Shown here: piece by piece, positions 61,431 through 64,000 of the stretch
How positions within the stretch are numbered: position 1 is the first letter of the stretch
How the letters are laid out: every line of letters starts with the position of its first letter
Notes under the pieces: model-generated
Seen by the model: only the letters and a program-made list of their open reading frames with translations
What the model was told of the DNA's origin: nothing
Databases searched by the model: none
Assembly: GCF_000340965.1 (NCBI RefSeq)
Contig: NZ_ANAY01000016.1
Span: 1 to 64,000, forward strand
Origin: Nocardiopsis kunsanensis DSM 44524
GTDB lineage: Bacteria; Actinomycetota; Actinomycetes; Streptosporangiales; Streptosporangiaceae
Length of the DNA stretch: 64,000 bases
Direction: 5' to 3'
Position numbers and translations under genes: made by a program

Positions 61431-61793
61431 ATGAACGACAAGTCGGACGAGGGGTCCGGACGTGGGGACGGAGGCTCCCACATGTCCGGAGGCGAGCACA
61501 TGTCGGGCGGCGGCCACATGGCCGGGGGTTCCCACATGTCGGGAGGGGGGCAGATGTCCGGCAGCGGCCCTCTGTCCGGTGGTGCCGCCGAGGGTTCCGA
61601 CGGTGTGGTCCCGGCTTACGGCGGCTCCTCGGACGAGGGGGCTCCGCGGTCCCGGAATATCGACGCCCCCGAGGCCGGACCCGCGGAACCGAGGGCGGTC
61701 TCCGGTACGGGTTTCAAGGGCGTGTGGCCGATGCTCACGGTGCTGGTTGCGTTGGTGGCGGGTGTGGCCATCGGTTACGCCATCGGGGGATGA
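61431..61793 (+). CDS. Small membrane protein with His-Met hexapeptide repeats
   Basis: A 120-aa protein of no family I recognise. Residues 15-50 are six tandem hexapeptides: GSHMSG, GEHMSG, GGHMAG, GSHMSG, GGQMSG, SGPLSG. A Ser/Gly/Glu-rich spacer follows, and the C-terminus (about 97-120, GVWPMLTVLVALVAGVAIGY) is one transmembrane helix, so it is probably tail-anchored with the repeats on the cytoplasmic side. His and Met ligands repeated every six residues suggest copper, nickel or zinc binding. ATG 61431 has GGAGG 8 nt upstream; the frame is open back to GTG 61305. The coxE-like gene begins 7 nt after the stop, so they probably form a unit. Confidence 0.65.
   Translation: MNDKSDEGSGRGDGGSHMSGGEHMSGGGHMAGGSHMSGGGQMSGSGPLSGGAAEGSDGVVPAYGGSSDEGAPRSRNIDAPEAGPAEPRAVSGTGFKGVWPMLTVLVALVAGVAIGYAIGG
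61473..61580 (+). repeat. Six imperfect 18-bp tandem repeats encoding GxHMSG hexapeptides
   Basis: Each 18-nt unit encodes Gly-x-His-Met-Ser/Ala-Gly; the fifth has Gln for His and the sixth has Pro-Leu for His-Met, so the array degrades toward its 3' end. The unit core is CACATGTC. Copy number is likely to vary between strains. Confidence 0.85.
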
Positions 61794-61800
61794 GCGTTCC

Positions 61801-63044
61801 GTGCCCCTGCTCGCGGGTGTGGACCGGGCCGTCTTCGCCGCGGCATTGACCGGACGGCTCCGGGAACGCGGTGTGCGGGTCGACCTCTCCGCGGCCCAGT
61901 TCCTCTCCCGGGCTCTGGCCTCGCACACCCCGCGCACGACTGGGCGCCTGCACTGGAGCGCCCGTGTCTGCCTGGTGCGGCGCGTCGACGGGCTGCCCGC
62001 CTTCGACGCGGTCTTCGAGGAGGTCTTCGGCGACGCGGCCCCGTCCAGGAGCCCCGGCGGGCCCCGTCCTCGGTCCGTACCAGGCACCGTGCCCGGTCCG
62101 CGTCCGAGGGCGCGGGCCGTGGCACCACGGTCGCCCCTGGCACCGGCGAGGCAGGCGAGGGCCGGGCCGTGCGGGGGCGCGGCCGCGCGCCCCTGCCCTG
62201 GGCCACACCGGCCGCCCCGTCGGAGCCCTCGTCCCCGGCCCACGTGGCACTGTCGGCCACCGAGCGTGAGGCGTTGGCCGGCGAACCCTTCGAGACCCTG
62301 TCCGAGGACCAGGTGGCGCAGATCGGCGCGTGGCTCGCCGAGAGTCTGCCCCGCATGCCGCGGCGGCGGCCCCGGCGCCGGCGTCCCGGTCGCTGCGGGG
62401 ACCGTGTTGCCCTGCGTGCCACCCTCGCGCGGGCCCGGCGCACCGAGTGGGAACTCGTCCAGGAGGAGCGGGTCCGCCGGCCCAGGAGGCTCGTGGTGCT
62501 GTGCGACGTGAGCGAGTCGGTGCGCACGCAGTCCGCCGCCCGCATGCACCTCATGCGCGCACTCGTGCGCTCCTCCGCCCGGGCGGAGGCCTTCGCCTTC
62601 GCCACCCGCCTGACCCGTCTCACCCCGGTCCTGGCGCACAGCGATGTGGACGCGGCGTTGGAACGCGCCGGCGAGACCGTGGCCGACCGGTTCGGCGGGA
62701 CCCGGATCGCCGCGAGCGTGCACGAACTCCTCACCTCCCGCCACGGGGCGTCGGTGCGGGGCGCGGTCGTGCTCGTGCTCTCCGACGGCTGGGACAGCGG
62801 GTCCCCGGAGCGGATAGCCGCGGTCATGGCCCGGTTGCGCCGGCGCGCGCACCGGGTGGTGTGGGCCAACCCGCGTGCGGCGGCGCCGGGCTTCGAGCCC
62901 CGCGCCGCAGGTATGGCGGCGGCGCTGCCCCACTGCGACGAGTTCCTGCCCGCGCACAGTTTCGCCGCCCTGCGGGACGTGATCGCGGCGGTGGCCGACA
63001 CGGCCTCGCCGGGCCCGCGCGGGCGACGCGAGGCTTCCCGGTGA
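61801..63044 (+). pseudogene. CoxE-like VWA-domain protein with a frameshift
   Basis: From GTG 61801 the frame reads PLLAGVDRAVFAAALTGRLR through WSARVCLVRRVDGLPAF into a Pro/Arg-rich linker and then loses coding. The second part, from about 62170 to 63044, is in another frame and carries the VWA domain with the MIDAS motif VLCDVSESVR (DxSxS), FATRLTRLTP and VLSDGWDSGSP. One missing base between about 62080 and 62200 joins them into roughly 415 aa. CoxE proteins partner a MoxR/CoxD ATPase in metallo-enzyme maturation; no such ATPase is nearby. The linker is GC-repetitive, so a sequencing error is plausible. Confidence 0.78.
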
Positions 63045-63200
63045 TTTCACCGGCTTCATCCCTGTTTCAACACGATCGTCCCCGGGCGTAGAGAGACGGT
63101 CGCTTCGCTGTGCCGCCCGGGGCGGTGTGCCGTCAGGTCAGGGCCGGGACCCGGGCACCCCTCGTGTCCGCAGCCGACGGACTGGGGCTGGACGGCCCCC

Positions 63201-63881
63201 TCACCCTCGAAGGTGTTCCCGACCGCAGAGCTCGACGTCGTGCCAGAACCGTGTCCAGGAGCTGTTGCTGCCCTGGACCGCACCCAGGTGTCTGCCGTCG
63301 ACGACGGCACGAAAGACGGCGGGCGCATCGGATTCGGTGTACCGACGCCCCTTGGCCTTGGAGACCTCACGCATGAGGAGGCCCTTGGGGTCGGCAAAAC
63401 GACCGGTGTCCCTGCCCACGTACTTGGTGGGGAGCTTCCACGTCTTCACCACTGTGGGCAGCGCCTCCGGAAAGAGCAGCATCCACGCTTCCATCTCGGC
63501 GACCGCCAGGACATAGTGTCCGTTGTCCGTCTGATGATGGATCTCCTGCTCCACCCGCCGGTGGGCTTCCACGTAGGCCGGACCGTCGACGGCATCGAAG
63601 TCCTCGTGCACGTAGAGACAAGCCACTCGGGTTCCCGGCCCCTGTTTCTCAGCGACACCCTTGGCCTTGTTGATGATCGAGCGGACCCTCTTGGCGAGGT
63701 TCTCCCCTGTGGCCTTGTGGAGGCGGACGGTATCGCGGATCTGCACGATACTGCCGCGCAGAGCAGGATGTTTCTCCTCAAGGAGGGTCTTCAGACTTTC
63801 CCGGTCGTTGCTGTCCTCACCCGCGATCACCACGACGGAGCGGTCTCGGCCCTTACGTCGTGATTGGTGCCGACCACTCAC
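63201..63881 (-). CDS. TOPRIM/DUF4276-like protein, probable partner of an AAA ATPase
   Basis: A 226-aa protein, no signal peptide. A TOPRIM-like pattern is visible: Glu22 in VVVIAGEDSNDRE, an acidic DxD-type cluster in LYVHEDFDAVDG (Asp94, Asp96, Asp99), then VLAVAEMEAWML (Glu129/131), as in DUF4276/OLD-type nucleases. The GTG at 63881 overlaps the stop of an upstream AAA ATPase by GTGA, the usual arrangement of ATPase-TOPRIM defence pairs. A basic N-terminus (MSGRHQSRRKGRDR) may bind nucleic acid. The VEGxxE motif of classical DUF4276 is replaced by AGEDSNDR, so it may be a divergent branch. Confidence 0.6.
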   Translation of the reverse strand: MSGRHQSRRKGRDRSVVVIAGEDSNDRESLKTLLEEKHPALRGSIVQIRDTVRLHKATGENLAKRVRSIINKAKGVAEKQGPGTRVACLYVHEDFDAVDGPAYVEAHRRVEQEIHHQTDNGHYVLAVAEMEAWMLLFPEALPTVVKTWKLPTKYVGRDTGRFADPKGLLMREVSKAKGRRYTESDAPAVFRAVVDGRHLGAVQGSNSSWTRFWHDVELCGREHLRG

Positions 63882-64000
63882 AGATCACCGCCCAGAGCTC
63901 CGGAGAACCACAGCTCGCCCAGGGGAAGGTCCTCGCTCCGCTCCACGATGGCTTCCAGCCGCTCTTGGGTGACCGCTGGTATCCGGGACGCCCCGTCACT
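63878..64000 (-). CDS. AAA family ATPase, C-terminal fragment (cut by window end)
   Basis: Only the last 40 codons are in the window. They read TQERLEAIVERSEDLPLGE, then LWFSGALGGDL before the stop, a C-terminus I associate with AAA (OLD-like, AAA_21) ATPases paired with DUF4276 proteins. The stop overlaps the downstream GTG start by GTGA. The rest lies beyond 64000. Confidence 0.55.
   Translation of the reverse strand, partial: SDGASRIPAVTQERLEAIVERSEDLPLGELWFSGALGGDL

Noticed and set aside
61031-61537. 168-aa minus-strand ORF across the His-Met repeat
   Set aside because: Only its last about 30 codons match a protein family (SDR C-terminus); the rest is antisense to the repeat array.

Overview
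The window is GC-rich, uses GTG and TTG starts often and packs genes with 4-nt stop/start overlaps. With lsr2, an ANTAR protein, an AfsR-type regulator, a DUF222-HNH protein, DmdR/IdeR-type iron boxes and a desABCD siderophore operon, it is a chromosomal segment of an actinomycete. A Nocardiopsaceae-like or streptomycete-like host is plausible, but the genus is an inference. I see no rRNA, tRNA, CRISPR array, transposase or phage module.

Layout. 0.3-6.7 kb: a GAF-ANTAR regulator, an aldehyde dehydrogenase, a TetR regulator, and two genes broken by small indels (a VanB-type ferredoxin reductase remnant and a second aldehyde dehydrogenase). 6.7-14.7 kb: a VOC protein, lsr2, then a MarR regulator divergent from a Baeyer-Villiger monooxygenase (BVMO), an SMP-30-like lactonase lipoprotein and catI-catJ-catF. 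Together these could open a cyclic ketone to a lactone, hydrolyse it, and feed an oxo-acid through 3-oxoadipyl-CoA to acetyl-CoA and succinyl-CoA. 14.8-23.5 kb: a CBS-domain protein and a narGHJI-narK respiratory nitrate reductase operon on the minus strand. A perfect 31-bp tandem repeat resembling paired DosR/DevR boxes precedes narG, and narK carries a +1 frameshift in a run of seven G.

23.6-31.7 kb: a secreted GH64 glucanase-like lipoprotein, a PPOX flavoprotein, a GAF-PP2C phosphatase, an O-methyltransferase, a DUF222-HNH protein, an amidase and an enoyl-CoA hydratase-like protein. 32.2-38.8 kb: desABCD (desferrioxamine-type biosynthesis) behind an iron box, then an arylamine N-acetyltransferase. 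38.9-48 kb: an AfsR-like regulator, an FMN reductase and an azt zinc-uptake locus (ATPase divergent from permease, chaperone-like protein, binding protein and AztD) around a Zur box. 48.1-52.2 kb: a ferric-siderophore ABC transporter with two iron boxes in its divergent promoter region, a plausible uptake partner for the des product.

52.3-64 kb: an orphan PTS enzyme I, a TetR regulator next to a frameshifted SDR and a second BVMO (cyclohexanone-monooxygenase-like), a GlsB/YeaQ membrane protein, a CorC/HlyC protein, a sirtuin, an intact paralogue of the broken SDR, and a small membrane protein with six Gly-x-His-Met-Ser-Gly hexapeptides. A frameshifted CoxE-like VWA protein follows. At the right edge is a two-gene module, the C-terminus of a probable AAA ATPase overlapping a TOPRIM/DUF4276-like protein, which looks like a defence system cut by the window end.

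Five genes (vanB-like, the second aldehyde dehydrogenase, narK, an SDR and coxE-like) are interrupted by single-base indels, several in G/C runs. Either this assembly has homopolymer errors or these loci are decaying; raw reads would decide.
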